Source: AR12 sp036265915 (GTDB lineage Bacteria; Methylomirabilota; Methylomirabilia; Rokubacteriales; CSP1-6). From it: a stretch of DNA of 64,000 nt. Under the pieces are notes generated by a model that searched no databases, was not told the origin of the DNA, and saw only the letters and a program-made list of their open reading frames with translations. Position numbers and translations under genes: made by a program. Numbering within the stretch: the first letter of the stretch is position 1; the number at the start of each line of letters is the position of its first letter. The stretch is from positions 21,373-85,372 of the forward strand of contig DATAOC010000020.1 of assembly GCA_036265915.1 (NCBI GenBank), in the 5' to 3' direction. Of the stretch, positions 50,257 to 58,810 are shown piece by piece.

Positions 50257-51057
50257 ATGACCGCGGCGGCGCGGGTCCGCATCGCGGTCCGCAACCTTCG
50301 CAAGGCGTACGCGCTCGGTGGCCGCGAGATCCGCGCCGTCGACAACGTCTCGTTCGAGATCGTCGAAGGCGAGTTCGTTGCCCTCATCGGCCCCTCGGGC
50401 TGCGGCAAGAGCACCATCCTGAACATGGTGGCCGGACTCCTCCCGGCCACCGGCGGTGAGATCGCGATCGACGGCGAGCCGGCCGCGGCGGGGCGGCCCA
50501 ACCGCAAGGTCGGCTACGTCTTCCAGCGCGACACCGTCTACCCGTGGCGCACCGTCGCGCGCAATATCGGCTACGGGCTCGAGCTCGCCGGCGTCCCGCG
50601 CGCCGAGCGCGAGCGCCGCGTGGCGGCCATGATCGCGGCGGCCGGGCTGCAGGGCTTCGGCGACGCCTTCCCGCTGGCGCTGTCGGGCGGCATGCGGCAG
50701 CGCGTGGCGCTGATGCGCACGCTCATCACCCAGCCCGAGATCTTGCTGATGGACGAGCCGTTCGGCGCGCTGGACACGCACACCAAGCTCGAGATGCACA
50801 AGATCCTCCTCGAGATCTGGGAGCGGGAGCAGCAGACCGTCCTCTTCGTCACCCACGACCTCGGCGAGGCGCTCACGCTCTCCGACCGCATCGTCGTGCT
50901 CTCGGCGCGGCCCGGCCGCGTGAAGGAGATCTTCGACGTCACCCTGGCGCGGCCGCGGGACGCGGTGGCGCTGCGCGAGTCGGCCGACTTCGCGGCGGCG
51001 TTCTCGCGCATCTGGCACTCGCTCGGCGAGGAGTTCCGCAAGGGACACGCGGAATGA
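50257..51057 (+). CDS. ABC transporter ATPase, nitrate/sulfonate/taurine type (orphan)
   Basis: 266-residue ATP-binding subunit of the SsuB/TauB group. Walker A GPSGCGKST, Q-loop VFQRDTVYPW, signature LSGGMRQRVALMRTL, Walker B ILLMDEPFGALD, H-loop FVTHDLGEA. The C-terminus has a RPGRVKEIFDV tail typical of this family. No permease or binding protein gene is in the window's neighbourhood, so its partners are elsewhere or missing. It lies in a run of catabolic genes (aldolase, hydrolase, LLM). Confidence 0.92.
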   Translation: MTAAARVRIAVRNLRKAYALGGREIRAVDNVSFEIVEGEFVALIGPSGCGKSTILNMVAGLLPATGGEIAIDGEPAAAGRPNRKVGYVFQRDTVYPWRTVARNIGYGLELAGVPRAERERRVAAMIAAAGLQGFGDAFPLALSGGMRQRVALMRTLITQPEILLMDEPFGALDTHTKLEMHKILLEIWEREQQTVLFVTHDLGEALTLSDRIVVLSARPGRVKEIFDVTLARPRDAVALRESADFAAAFSRIWHSLGEEFRKGHAE

Positions 51058-51067
51058 GGAGCAATGA

Positions 51068-51910
51068 ATGAGCGTGACGCCGGCCGGTGAGACGGCGCCG
51101 CGGATGGCCGTCCACCGCCTCGGCCGCGGCCCCGATCTGCTCCTGTTCCACGGCGGCATGGGCTCGTGGCGGCACTGGGTGCGCAACGTCGAGGCGCTGG
51201 CGGCGCACTACACCGTGCACGCACTCGACCATCCCTCGTATGGCGCCTCCGCGCCCGTGCCCCGCGAGACGACGGGTCGGCAGTACCTCGGCCTGATGCA
51301 CGAGCTGGTCACCGCGATGCTGCCCGGCGACGCGCCCCTGCGGCTCGCCGGCTTCTCGTTCGGCGGCGCGATCGCGGCCAACCTCGCGCGGCGCCTCGGC
51401 GGGCGCGTGACGCACGTCTGCCTGGTCTCGCCCGCCGGCTTCCCCGCGCGCCGCTTTGGCGAGCGGCCGATTCGCAGCTACAAGGAGGCCGGCGGCGACG
51501 AGCGCAAGTTCCGCGAGATCTGCCGGCACAACCTGCTCGTCAACATGCTCAGTGATCCGGCGAGCGTCACCGAGGAAGCGATCGACATCCAGGCCGAGGG
51601 CGTACGTCGCGCGCGGTTCGACAGCCGCAAGGTGAGCGCCGGTGGTACGCTGCTCGGCGATCTGGCCCAGGCCACGTGCGCGGTCCGCGTGCTGTGGGGC
51701 GTCGGCGACGACTCGGCGTTTCGCCCCGCCGATCTGCTGCTCGACGAGATCCGCGCCGCCGTGGACGGCACGGCCGACATCCATCGCATCCCGGCCGCCG
51801 GACACTGGTCGGCGTACGAGAACGCGCCGGAGGTCAACCGGCTGATGCTGGAGTTCTTCGCACGCTATACTCGCGGCCCGGGCGCGAGCCCGGGAAGGAG
51901 CGGCCCATGA
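51068..51910 (+). CDS. Alpha/beta hydrolase
   Basis: 280 residues. Oxyanion loop LLFHGGMGSWRHW, nucleophile elbow GFSFGG with catalytic Ser, and a probable catalytic His in PAAGHWSAYENAP. This is the general serine hydrolase/C-C hydrolase fold, so ester, C-C bond or lactone substrates are possible. The last 14 residues (RYTRGPGASPG) are encoded by a GC palindrome. ATG 51068. The next start overlaps its stop (ATGA). Confidence 0.86.
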   Translation: MSVTPAGETAPRMAVHRLGRGPDLLLFHGGMGSWRHWVRNVEALAAHYTVHALDHPSYGASAPVPRETTGRQYLGLMHELVTAMLPGDAPLRLAGFSFGGAIAANLARRLGGRVTHVCLVSPAGFPARRFGERPIRSYKEAGGDERKFREICRHNLLVNMLSDPASVTEEAIDIQAEGVRRARFDSRKVSAGGTLLGDLAQATCAVRVLWGVGDDSAFRPADLLLDEIRAAVDGTADIHRIPAAGHWSAYENAPEVNRLMLEFFARYTRGPGASPGRSGP

Positions 51911-52938
51911 AGCTCGGGCTGAGCATCGGCTACTCGGGTGCCGAGCTGAAGCTGCCGGTCGAGAAGGTCCAGCTCGCCGAGCGGCTCGGTTTCGACTCGG
52001 TGTGGACGGCCGAGGCGTACGGCTCGGATGCGATCACGCCGCTGGCGTACCTCGCCGCCGTCACGAAGCGCATCCGTCTCGGCACCGGGATCATGCAGCT
52101 GGCGGCGCGGCCGCCGGTGTCGGCGGCGATGGCGGCCGGCACCGTGGACGCGCTCGCCGGCGGCGGCCGTGTCATCGCCGGCCTCGGCGTGTCGGGTCCG
52201 CAGATCGTCGAGGGCTGGTACGGCCAGCCGTGGGGCAAGCCGTACTGGCGCATCCGCGACTACGTGGCGATCATGCGCAAGGTGTTCGAGCGCAAGGATC
52301 CGGTCGCCCACGCCGGTCGGGAGATCTCGCTGCCGTACACCGGGCCGGGCGCCCTCGGCGTCGGCAAGCCGCTCGTCTCGATCCTGCACATGAATCCGCG
52401 GCTGCCGATCTGGCTCGGCACCGGCACCGAAGCGAACGTCAAGCTCACGGCCGAGATCGCCGACGGCTGGCTGCCGCTCGGCTTCGTGCCGAGGCTGATG
52501 CCGATGCTCCGACCGTGGCTCGAGGAAGGCTTCCGCCGCGCGGGCGCGGGGAAGGGCTTCCGTGACTTCGAGATCCAGCCTCGCGCCGAGGTGCTGATCA
52601 CCGACGACGTGCGCGCGGCGCTGGCGCGCCAGAAGCCGAGGGTGGCGCTGTACGTGGGCGGCATGGGTCACCGCGACAAGAACTTTCACAAGGACATGAT
52701 GGTCCGCCGCGGCTTCGGCGACGCCGCGCAGCGGATCCAGGAGCTCTATCTCGCGAAGCGCAAGGAGGAGGCGATCGCCGCCGTCCCCGACGAGTTCTGC
52801 GACGAGATGTCGCTCGTCGGGCCCGTCACGCGCATCCGCGACCGCTTCACGGCGTGGGCGGACTCCGGCATCACCGGCCTGACGATCGTGGCCGACCAGA
52901 CGGAGGCGATGGAGCTCATGGCAAAGCTGGCGGCATGA
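51907..52938 (+). CDS. Luciferase-like (LLM) F420/FMN-dependent oxidoreductase
   Basis: 343-residue TIM-barrel LLM enzyme. MKLGLSIGYSGAELKLP, FDSVWTAEAYGSDAITPL, IRLGTGIMQLAARPPVSAAM and the long AREISLPYTGPGALGVGKPL-type loop (HAGREISLPYTG) match the F420-dependent subgroup (TIGR03559-like). The following gene is a PNPOx-type split barrel, also often F420-linked, supporting F420 use. ATG overlaps the hydrolase stop. It overlaps the next gene by 4 nt. Confidence 0.87.
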   Translation: MKLGLSIGYSGAELKLPVEKVQLAERLGFDSVWTAEAYGSDAITPLAYLAAVTKRIRLGTGIMQLAARPPVSAAMAAGTVDALAGGGRVIAGLGVSGPQIVEGWYGQPWGKPYWRIRDYVAIMRKVFERKDPVAHAGREISLPYTGPGALGVGKPLVSILHMNPRLPIWLGTGTEANVKLTAEIADGWLPLGFVPRLMPMLRPWLEEGFRRAGAGKGFRDFEIQPRAEVLITDDVRAALARQKPRVALYVGGMGHRDKNFHKDMMVRRGFGDAAQRIQELYLAKRKEEAIAAVPDEFCDEMSLVGPVTRIRDRFTAWADSGITGLTIVADQTEAMELMAKLAA

Positions 52939-53348
52939 GCGGCTTCGGGAACGCGCGCGTCCAGAGATTCCTCGAAAGCAAGGAGATCGTCGTGCTCGCC
53001 ACCGTGCAGGCGGATGGTGCCCCGCTGGCGATGGCGATGTGGTTCCTGCACGACCCGAGCGTCCTCACGATGATCAGCGAGTCGGGCACGCAGAAGGTCC
53101 GCAACCTCCGCCGCGATCCGCGCGTGTCGATCGTGGCCGAGGCGGGCGGCCGCGGCGAGAAGATCCGCGGCGTGGCCGTGCAGGGCCGCGCGGAGTTCCT
53201 GGCCGACGGACCGGAGCGCCGCGCGCTCGTGGAGCGCTTCCACGCGAAGTACTCGGATCTCAAGAATCTCTGGCGCAGTCAGGCCATGCCCGCCGACCGC
53301 GTGATGTTCCGCATCGTCCCCACGCGCGTTCGCGAGTGGGGCCTCTGA
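52935..53348 (+). CDS. PNPOx-like split-barrel FMN/F420-binding protein
   Basis: 137-residue flavin/F420-binding protein of the pyridoxamine-phosphate-oxidase-like group (TIGR03618-like). FLESKEIVVLATVQADGAPLAMAMWF and VRNLRRDPRVSIVAEAGG are family motifs. It is fused by overlap (ATGA) to the LLM gene, so both probably serve one redox step. Too short for true PdxH. Confidence 0.82.
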   Translation: MSGFGNARVQRFLESKEIVVLATVQADGAPLAMAMWFLHDPSVLTMISESGTQKVRNLRRDPRVSIVAEAGGRGEKIRGVAVQGRAEFLADGPERRALVERFHAKYSDLKNLWRSQAMPADRVMFRIVPTRVREWGL

Positions 53349-53365
53349 GGCACCGGGAGAGCGCC

Positions 53366-53752
53366 ATGCCCAAAAAACAGATCATCACCGTGGAGGCCGC
53401 GAAGTCGAACCCGAACCTCTCGCCGGCCACGCGCTTCGGCAACCTCGTGTTCGTGGCCGGCCAGACGGGCCGCCACCCGGTCACCGGCGCCGTCGGCAAG
53501 GACATGCGCGAGCAGACGCGCTTCGTGCTCGAGCGCATCAAGCAGATCCTGACCGCCGCCGGCACGTCGCTCGACAACGTGCTGACGGCGACGACGTATC
53601 TCACGCGCGTCCAGGAGCTCGCCGCCTACAACGAGGAGTACGCGAGGTACTTCCCGGAGAACAAGCCGGCGCGGACCACCGTGACCGTCGCCGCGCTGAA
53701 CTCGCCCGACCTCCTGGTGGAGATCACGGTCACCGCCTGCATCCCCGACTGA
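53366..53752 (+). CDS. ridA: RidA family protein
   Basis: 128-residue RidA/YjgF-type protein. FVAGQTGRHPVTGAVG and IKQILTAAGTSLDNVLTATTYLTRVQEL are conserved family segments. Members hydrolyse reactive enamine/imine intermediates, and others act in degradative pathways. The usual Arg that binds the carboxylate near residue 105 is present as R in PARTTVTVAAL. Operon partner of the LLM and dioxygenase genes. Confidence 0.9.
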   Translation: MPKKQIITVEAAKSNPNLSPATRFGNLVFVAGQTGRHPVTGAVGKDMREQTRFVLERIKQILTAAGTSLDNVLTATTYLTRVQELAAYNEEYARYFPENKPARTTVTVAALNSPDLLVEITVTACIPD

Positions 53753-53763
53753 GCGAGGCATCG

Positions 53764-54636
53764 ATGGACATCCGACCGTTGCATCCCGTGTTCGTTGGCG
53801 AGGTGTCCGGGATCGACATCACGCGGCCGCTGTCGACGACCGAGGCGCAGGCGATCGAGGCGGGGATGATCGACCGCGCGGTGCTGGTCTTCCACGACCA
53901 GAAGCTCACCGACGAGCAGCAGATGGCGTTCAGCCTCAACTTCGGGACGCTCGAGGACGCGCGCGGCGGGAACATCACGAAGGACGAGGAGCGCCGCTTG
54001 CGGGTCGGGATGAACGACGTCTCGAACCTGGACAAGGATGGCCAGCCGCTCGAGCGCGCGTCACGGCAGCGGTGGTTCAACCTCGGCAACATGCTCTGGC
54101 ATTCCGACAGCTCGTTTCGCGCGATCCCGGCCAAGTACTCGCTGCTGAGCGCGCGCGTCGTGAATCCTGTCGGCGGCAACACCGAGTACGCCGACATGCG
54201 CGCGGCCTACGACGCGCTCGACGCGGCCACCAAGGCGCTCATCGACGACCTCGTGTGCGAGCATTCGCTGATGCACTCGCGCGGCTCGCTCGGGCTGGTC
54301 GACTATTCCGACGAGGAGCGCGCGATGTTCAAGCCGGTGCGGCAGCGTCTGGTGCGCACGCACCCGGTGACGGGCCGGAAGTCGCTCTACCTGTCGTCGC
54401 ACGCCGGCACGATCGTCGGCATGCCGACCCCGGAGGCGCGCATCCTGCTCCGCGATCTCACCGAGCACGCCACGCAGCCGCAATTCGTCTATGTCCACCG
54501 CTGGCGCCCGTGGGACTTCGTCATGTGGGACAACCGCCGCACCATGCATCGCGTCCGCCGCTACGACGACACGCTCCCCCGCGACATGCGACGCACGACC
54601 CTGGCCGGCGACGCGCCGACCGTCGCCCAGGTGTAG
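53764..54636 (+). CDS. TauD/TfdA-family dioxygenase
   Basis: 290-residue Fe(II)/2-oxoglutarate-dependent dioxygenase. The iron triad is His113-x-Asp115 (LWHSDSSF) and His262 (TMHRVRRYDD). EVSGIDITRPL opens the chain, as in TauD/TfdA. It hydroxylates small organic acids or sulfonates, releasing the hydroxylated product. Substrate unknown. The gene ends 5 nt from the convergent rhomboid gene. Confidence 0.9.
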   Translation: MDIRPLHPVFVGEVSGIDITRPLSTTEAQAIEAGMIDRAVLVFHDQKLTDEQQMAFSLNFGTLEDARGGNITKDEERRLRVGMNDVSNLDKDGQPLERASRQRWFNLGNMLWHSDSSFRAIPAKYSLLSARVVNPVGGNTEYADMRAAYDALDAATKALIDDLVCEHSLMHSRGSLGLVDYSDEERAMFKPVRQRLVRTHPVTGRKSLYLSSHAGTIVGMPTPEARILLRDLTEHATQPQFVYVHRWRPWDFVMWDNRRTMHRVRRYDDTLPRDMRRTTLAGDAPTVAQV

Positions 54637-54641
54637 TCGGC

Positions 54642-55409
54642 TCACCCGAGCCGCGCCAGCCGGCGCGGCTGCCACTGCTGGCTCGTGTGCGCGGCGACCG
54701 CGTCAGGGCGCGCGAAGAGCTTGATCAGCAGCACGCCGGCGAGGAAGCCGCCGACGTGGGCGCCGAAGGCCACGCCGCCCTGGTCCTGCGCGCCCATCAT
54801 GCCGATGACGCCGCTCACGGCCTGCAGGCCGGCCCAGTAGATGAGCATCGTCCAGGCGGGGAGCGCGATCGAGATGGGGAAGATGCCGATCGGCACGATG
54901 CAGTAGACGCGTACGCGGGGATAGAGCACCAGGTAGGCGCCCATCACGCCGCTGATGGCGCCGGAGGCGCCGACCATGGGGATGCCGGACGCGGGATTGA
55001 GGAACACCTGCGTGAGCGCCGCCGTCACGCCGGCGACGAGGTAGAACACGACGTAGCGCAGGCGGCCCATCGAGTCCTCGATGTTGTTGCCGAAGATCCA
55101 CAGGAACCACATGTTCCCGAGCACGTGCATCCACGAGCCGTGCAGGAACATCGACGTCAACACGTTGAGCGGCTGCCGGCCGGCATCGGTGAGGCACGCA
55201 AGCCCCTCGCCCATCGGGAACGGCGTGCCCGGAGGCAGCCGCAGCGTGAGCTCGCCGGCGATGAGGCCGTGCTCGCAGACCGCGCGCGCCATCGCGAGCG
55301 GGGATCCGGCGCCCTCGGCCACGATCCACACGAGGAGGTTGAGGGCGATGAGCAGGTACGTCACCACCGGCGTGCGCAGCGTCTGGTTCTCGTCGCGGTA
55401 GGGGAACAT
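54642..55409 (-). CDS. Rhomboid family intramembrane serine protease
   Basis: 255-residue membrane protein with about seven hydrophobic segments. Catalytic Ser149 in VGASGAISG and His218 in FGAHVGGFLAG form the rhomboid dyad. Loop-1 residues WMHVLGNMWFLWIFGNNIED carry the conserved His-Asn pair. It cleaves single-pass membrane proteins. ATG 55409 overlaps the stop of the BVMO gene by one base. Substrate unknown. Confidence 0.93.
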   Translation of the reverse strand: MFPYRDENQTLRTPVVTYLLIALNLLVWIVAEGAGSPLAMARAVCEHGLIAGELTLRLPPGTPFPMGEGLACLTDAGRQPLNVLTSMFLHGSWMHVLGNMWFLWIFGNNIEDSMGRLRYVVFYLVAGVTAALTQVFLNPASGIPMVGASGAISGVMGAYLVLYPRVRVYCIVPIGIFPISIALPAWTMLIYWAGLQAVSGVIGMMGAQDQGGVAFGAHVGGFLAGVLLIKLFARPDAVAAHTSQQWQPRRLARLG

Positions 55410-57007
55410 CAGGCGAGGGTGAAGCCGCGATATCCGGCGGCGGCGACCTCGTCGCACGTCTTGCGGTACACGCCGACGCCGCCGATGTACGGCATGAAGA
55501 CGCGCGGCTTGCCCGGCACGTTGGCGCCCATGTACCAGGACTTCGCGAGCGGGTAGAGCGTCTGGTGGCCCACCTCCTGGACGTGGGCCATCCAGGCCGC
55601 CTGGGCGTCCTCCGTCGCATCGATCGTGGCGTGGCCTCGCCCGTCCATGAAGCGCAGACAGTCGGCGATCCAGTCGACGTGCTGCTCGATGGACACGATC
55701 ATGTTGCTGAGCACGGATGGGCTGCCGGGGCCGGTGATCGCGAAGAGATTCGGGAATCCCGCGATGGCGAGCCCGAGGTAGGTCCGCGGGCCGTCCTTCC
55801 ACTCGTCGGCCAGCGCCCGGCCGCCCCGGCCGCGGATGTCGATCTTCATCAGGGCGCCCGTCATGGCGTCGAAGCCGGTGGCGAAGACGAGGCTGTGGAG
55901 GGCGTGCTCGGCCGCGCGCGTGCGCACGCCGTGCGGCGTGATGGCCTCGATCGGCGTCCGGCGCAGGTCCACCAGCGTGACGTTGTCGCGATTGAAGGTC
56001 GCATAGTAGTCGGTGTCCACGCACAGGCGCTTGGTGCCGAGCGGGTAGTCGGTCGGCGTGAGCGCATCGGCCACGGCCGGATCGCGCACGATCGCGCGGA
56101 TCTTTGCCCGGAAGAACTCGGCCGCGGTGTCGTTGGCGGCCTTGTCCGTGAGCAGGTCGGCGTACGCCGCGGAGAAGCCGAGGCCGCCGCGGCGCCACCG
56201 CTTCTCGTACTCCTGCTCGCGCTCGGCGGCGTCGACGGCCAGTGCGGAGTCGCCGCTGCGCTCGACCACGAAGCCCACGCGCGACTCGCGCGCCTGGCGC
56301 CGGAACTCGGCGTAGCTCTGCTTCACACGACGCTCGTAGTCGCGGTCGAGCGCCGTGTTGTGCGCCGGCATGCTGTAGTTCGGCGTGCGCTGGAACACGA
56401 ACAGGTGCGCCGCCTGGCGGGCGATGATCGGGATCGACTGGATCGCGGACGAGCCGGTGCCGATGATGCCGACCCGCTGGCCGGTGAAGTCCACGCCCTC
56501 GTGCGGCCAGCGGCCGGTATGGTACGTGCGGCCCGCGAACGACGCGCGGCCCGGGATGTCGGGCAGCTGCGCGTCCGACAGGCAGCCGGTGGCCATGATG
56601 CAGAACCGCGCGGCGACGCGGTCGCCGCCGTCCGTCTCGACGCGCCAGCGGCGGGCGACCTCGTCGAAGACGGCGGCCGTCACACGCGTGCCGAAGCGGA
56701 TGTCGCGGCGCAGGTCGAATCGATCAGCGACGTGGTTGATGTAGCGCAGGATCTCCGGCTGGGCGGCGTAGCGCTCGGTCCACGACCACTCCTGCTGCAG
56801 CTCGTCCGAGAAGGAGTAGGAGTAGTCCATGCTCTCGACGTCGCAGCGCGCGCCGGGATAGCGGTTCCAGTACCAGGTGCCGCCGACGCCGTCGCCCGCC
56901 TCGAAGGCCTGGGCCGACATCCCGAGACCGCGCAGGCGGTGCAGCGTGTACAGCCCCGCGAAACCCGCGCCGACGACGACGGCGTCCACCTCTCGGGCAG
57001 CAGTCAT
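55409..57007 (-). CDS. Baeyer-Villiger-type flavin monooxygenase
   Basis: 532-residue flavoprotein. N-terminal FAD loop VVVGAGFAGL (10-19), NADPH loop GIIGTGSSA (180-188), and the BVMO fingerprint FAGRTYHTGRWPH (157-169). It inserts oxygen into ketones to give esters or lactones using NADPH and O2. Start ATG 57007, overlapping the EamA stop (ATGA). Alpha/beta hydrolase and esterase genes elsewhere could process the product; this is inference. Confidence 0.93.
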   Translation of the reverse strand: MTAAREVDAVVVGAGFAGLYTLHRLRGLGMSAQAFEAGDGVGGTWYWNRYPGARCDVESMDYSYSFSDELQQEWSWTERYAAQPEILRYINHVADRFDLRRDIRFGTRVTAAVFDEVARRWRVETDGGDRVAARFCIMATGCLSDAQLPDIPGRASFAGRTYHTGRWPHEGVDFTGQRVGIIGTGSSAIQSIPIIARQAAHLFVFQRTPNYSMPAHNTALDRDYERRVKQSYAEFRRQARESRVGFVVERSGDSALAVDAAEREQEYEKRWRRGGLGFSAAYADLLTDKAANDTAAEFFRAKIRAIVRDPAVADALTPTDYPLGTKRLCVDTDYYATFNRDNVTLVDLRRTPIEAITPHGVRTRAAEHALHSLVFATGFDAMTGALMKIDIRGRGGRALADEWKDGPRTYLGLAIAGFPNLFAITGPGSPSVLSNMIVSIEQHVDWIADCLRFMDGRGHATIDATEDAQAAWMAHVQEVGHQTLYPLAKSWYMGANVPGKPRVFMPYIGGVGVYRKTCDEVAAAGYRGFTLA

Positions 57008-57915
57008 GTGGCGATCTCCTCCGGCTGTGGCGGAGCTAGCGTAGCACTGCGTCGCGGCGTGAGCAGGTCGACCACCGCGTTGGTGGCCAGCGCGCCCAGG
57101 ATGAGGCCGCCGCCGACGAGTGCCGCCGCCGAGGGTCGCTCGGCGAGGACCAGCCAGACCCAGATGGGGCCGAGCACCGTCTCCAGCATCCCGATCAGCG
57201 AGGTCTCCGCCGCCGGCAGCAGTCGGGCGCCGGCCATGAAGAGGAAGAAGCCGGCGCCGAACTGGGCGATGCCGAAGACCGCCAGGAGCACGAGGTCGCT
57301 CGGCGTCGCGGACCACGGCCGGGCCAGCGGCAGCGCGAGCAGGAACGTCAGCGTCGTGGCCAGCGCGGCAGCCGGCATCATCGGCACGTCGGGATGGCGG
57401 CGGACGAGCACGGTGGCCGTCGCAAAGCTCATGGCCATGACGATGGCGAGCAGGTCGCCGACCAGCGCCCCGCGTGCCACCGAGGTCGAGACCATCACCA
57501 CCGCACCGGCAAGGGCCACGCTCATCGTGACCCAGGTGCGCGGCGCCACCCGCTCGCCGAGCACGAGCCAGCCGAGCACGCCGGCCACGTACGGGCCGGT
57601 GGCCATCAGGATCAGCGTGTTCGCCACCGACGTGAGCGAGAGCGAGAAGATGAAGCACGTCGACGCGAGCGACATGCAGGCGGCCACGGCCAGGACGGGT
57701 AGCCCACCGTCGCGCCACTGCGCGACGATCGTGCGCCGGCGCACGACGGAGAGCGTCAGGCCGAGGAAGAGCGAGGCGAACAGGCTGCGCCAGAGGTTCG
57801 TCGTCCACGGGGTGGTGGTGACCAGGCGGGCGATGAGCGCGCCGCTGCTCCAGCAGACGGCGGCCGCGGCGACGAGCAGAGCGCCGCGGCGCGCCGCCTC
57901 AGGTCTGGAGGTCAC
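57004..57915 (-). CDS. EamA/DMT-type transporter
   Basis: 303-residue membrane protein with ten hydrophobic segments in two EamA repeats (start at ALLVAAAAVCWSSGALIARL and at FATATVLVRRHPDVPMMPAA). Members export metabolites such as amino acids or nucleotide sugars. Stops within the start of the BVMO gene and overlaps the LLM gene by 17 nt at its 5' end, so the three are one operon. No -35/-10 seen. Confidence 0.86.
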   Translation of the reverse strand: MTSRPEAARRGALLVAAAAVCWSSGALIARLVTTTPWTTNLWRSLFASLFLGLTLSVVRRRTIVAQWRDGGLPVLAVAACMSLASTCFIFSLSLTSVANTLILMATGPYVAGVLGWLVLGERVAPRTWVTMSVALAGAVVMVSTSVARGALVGDLLAIVMAMSFATATVLVRRHPDVPMMPAAALATTLTFLLALPLARPWSATPSDLVLLAVFGIAQFGAGFFLFMAGARLLPAAETSLIGMLETVLGPIWVWLVLAERPSAAALVGGGLILGALATNAVVDLLTPRRSATLAPPQPEEIAT

Positions 57916-58780
57916 CCACCGCCGCCGCGAGGGCTTCGAGCTCGCCGCGCCACGAGGCGGGCGGGACGACCGGCCGCACGACGAACTTCGAGAAGCCGAC
58001 GGCGATGAACGCCTCGACGGCGCTGCGCAGCGCCGGCCAGCCCACCGGCGTGAGCTCCAGCGCGCGCGGGCGCCGCGCCGCGAGCGCGCGGGCGGTGGCC
58101 GCCTCGAGCGGCACCGAGGCGTACCCGATGCTCACGCCGAAATGCTCGCGGCTGATCGTGCGCCCGGCGCGCTCGGCCGCCTGGTCGATGACGGTCCGCC
58201 CGGCCGCGGCTTCGGCGGGCGTGAGCAGAGACGGAAGCCAGCCGTCCGAGAGACGGCCGCAGCGCTCGAGCGCGGCGGGCGCGGTGCCGCCCAGCCAGAC
58301 CTCGAGCGGCTGCTGCACCGGCAGCGGCGAGAGCCGCACGCTCCGCAGCGTGCCGACGGCGCCGGCGTGCTCGACCGTCTCGCCGGACCATAACCGGCGC
58401 AGCAGCGGCAGCGCCTCGTCCACGGCGGCGCCGCGACGCGCCGGCTCGATGCCGATCGCCTCGCGCTCCGGCGAGTACGTCAGCCCGGGCACGAGCGTGA
58501 CGAGCAGCCGTCCGCGGCTCAGAACGTCGAGACTGGCGAGCTGCTTGGCCAGGCGCAGCACGTTGCGGCCCGGCAGCAGCATCGTGGTGCCGAGCTTGAG
58601 CCGTGGATTGTGAGCGGCCGCCCACGCCAGCCCGACCGCGGGATCGAGGACGCCGCCGGTCAGCACCTCGGACAGCCACAGCGAGTCGAAGCCGAGATCG
58701 TCGAGGCCGCCGACGAGCTCGGCGAGCGCCTCCGGCGTGGCGCACCCGCCGCTGGCTCCCACGCCGATGCGGATCTTCAT
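57899..58780 (-). CDS. Luciferase-like (LLM) oxidoreductase
   Basis: 293-residue LLM enzyme. MKIRIGVGASGGCATPEALAELV, FDSLWLSEVLTGGVLDP, and LKLGTTMLLPGRNVLRLAKQL match the family; the C-terminal half has LPVQQPLEVWLGGTAPAAL and GRLSDGWLPSLLTPAEAAAG. Cofactor FMN or F420. First gene of a four-gene operon with EamA, BVMO and rhomboid. ATG 58780. Confidence 0.85.
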   Translation of the reverse strand: MKIRIGVGASGGCATPEALAELVGGLDDLGFDSLWLSEVLTGGVLDPAVGLAWAAAHNPRLKLGTTMLLPGRNVLRLAKQLASLDVLSRGRLLVTLVPGLTYSPEREAIGIEPARRGAAVDEALPLLRRLWSGETVEHAGAVGTLRSVRLSPLPVQQPLEVWLGGTAPAALERCGRLSDGWLPSLLTPAEAAAGRTVIDQAAERAGRTISREHFGVSIGYASVPLEAATARALAARRPRALELTPVGWPALRSAVEAFIAVGFSKFVVRPVVPPASWRGELEALAAAVGDLQT

Positions 58781-58810
58781 CCCACCATCACTACACGAGC
58801 ACCGGGCCGG

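Noticed and set aside
51877..51894. CCCGGG-CGCGAG-CCCGGG palindrome as a terminator
   Set aside because: It lies within the 3' coding end of the hydrolase gene just before an overlapping gene, and has no T run.
55565..58393. 942-codon open frame on the + strand opposite the BVMO, EamA and LLM genes
   Set aside because: Very high G+C opens shadow frames. The composition (Arg, Val, Ala, Asp rich) has no family motifs, and the minus-strand genes have clear motifs.
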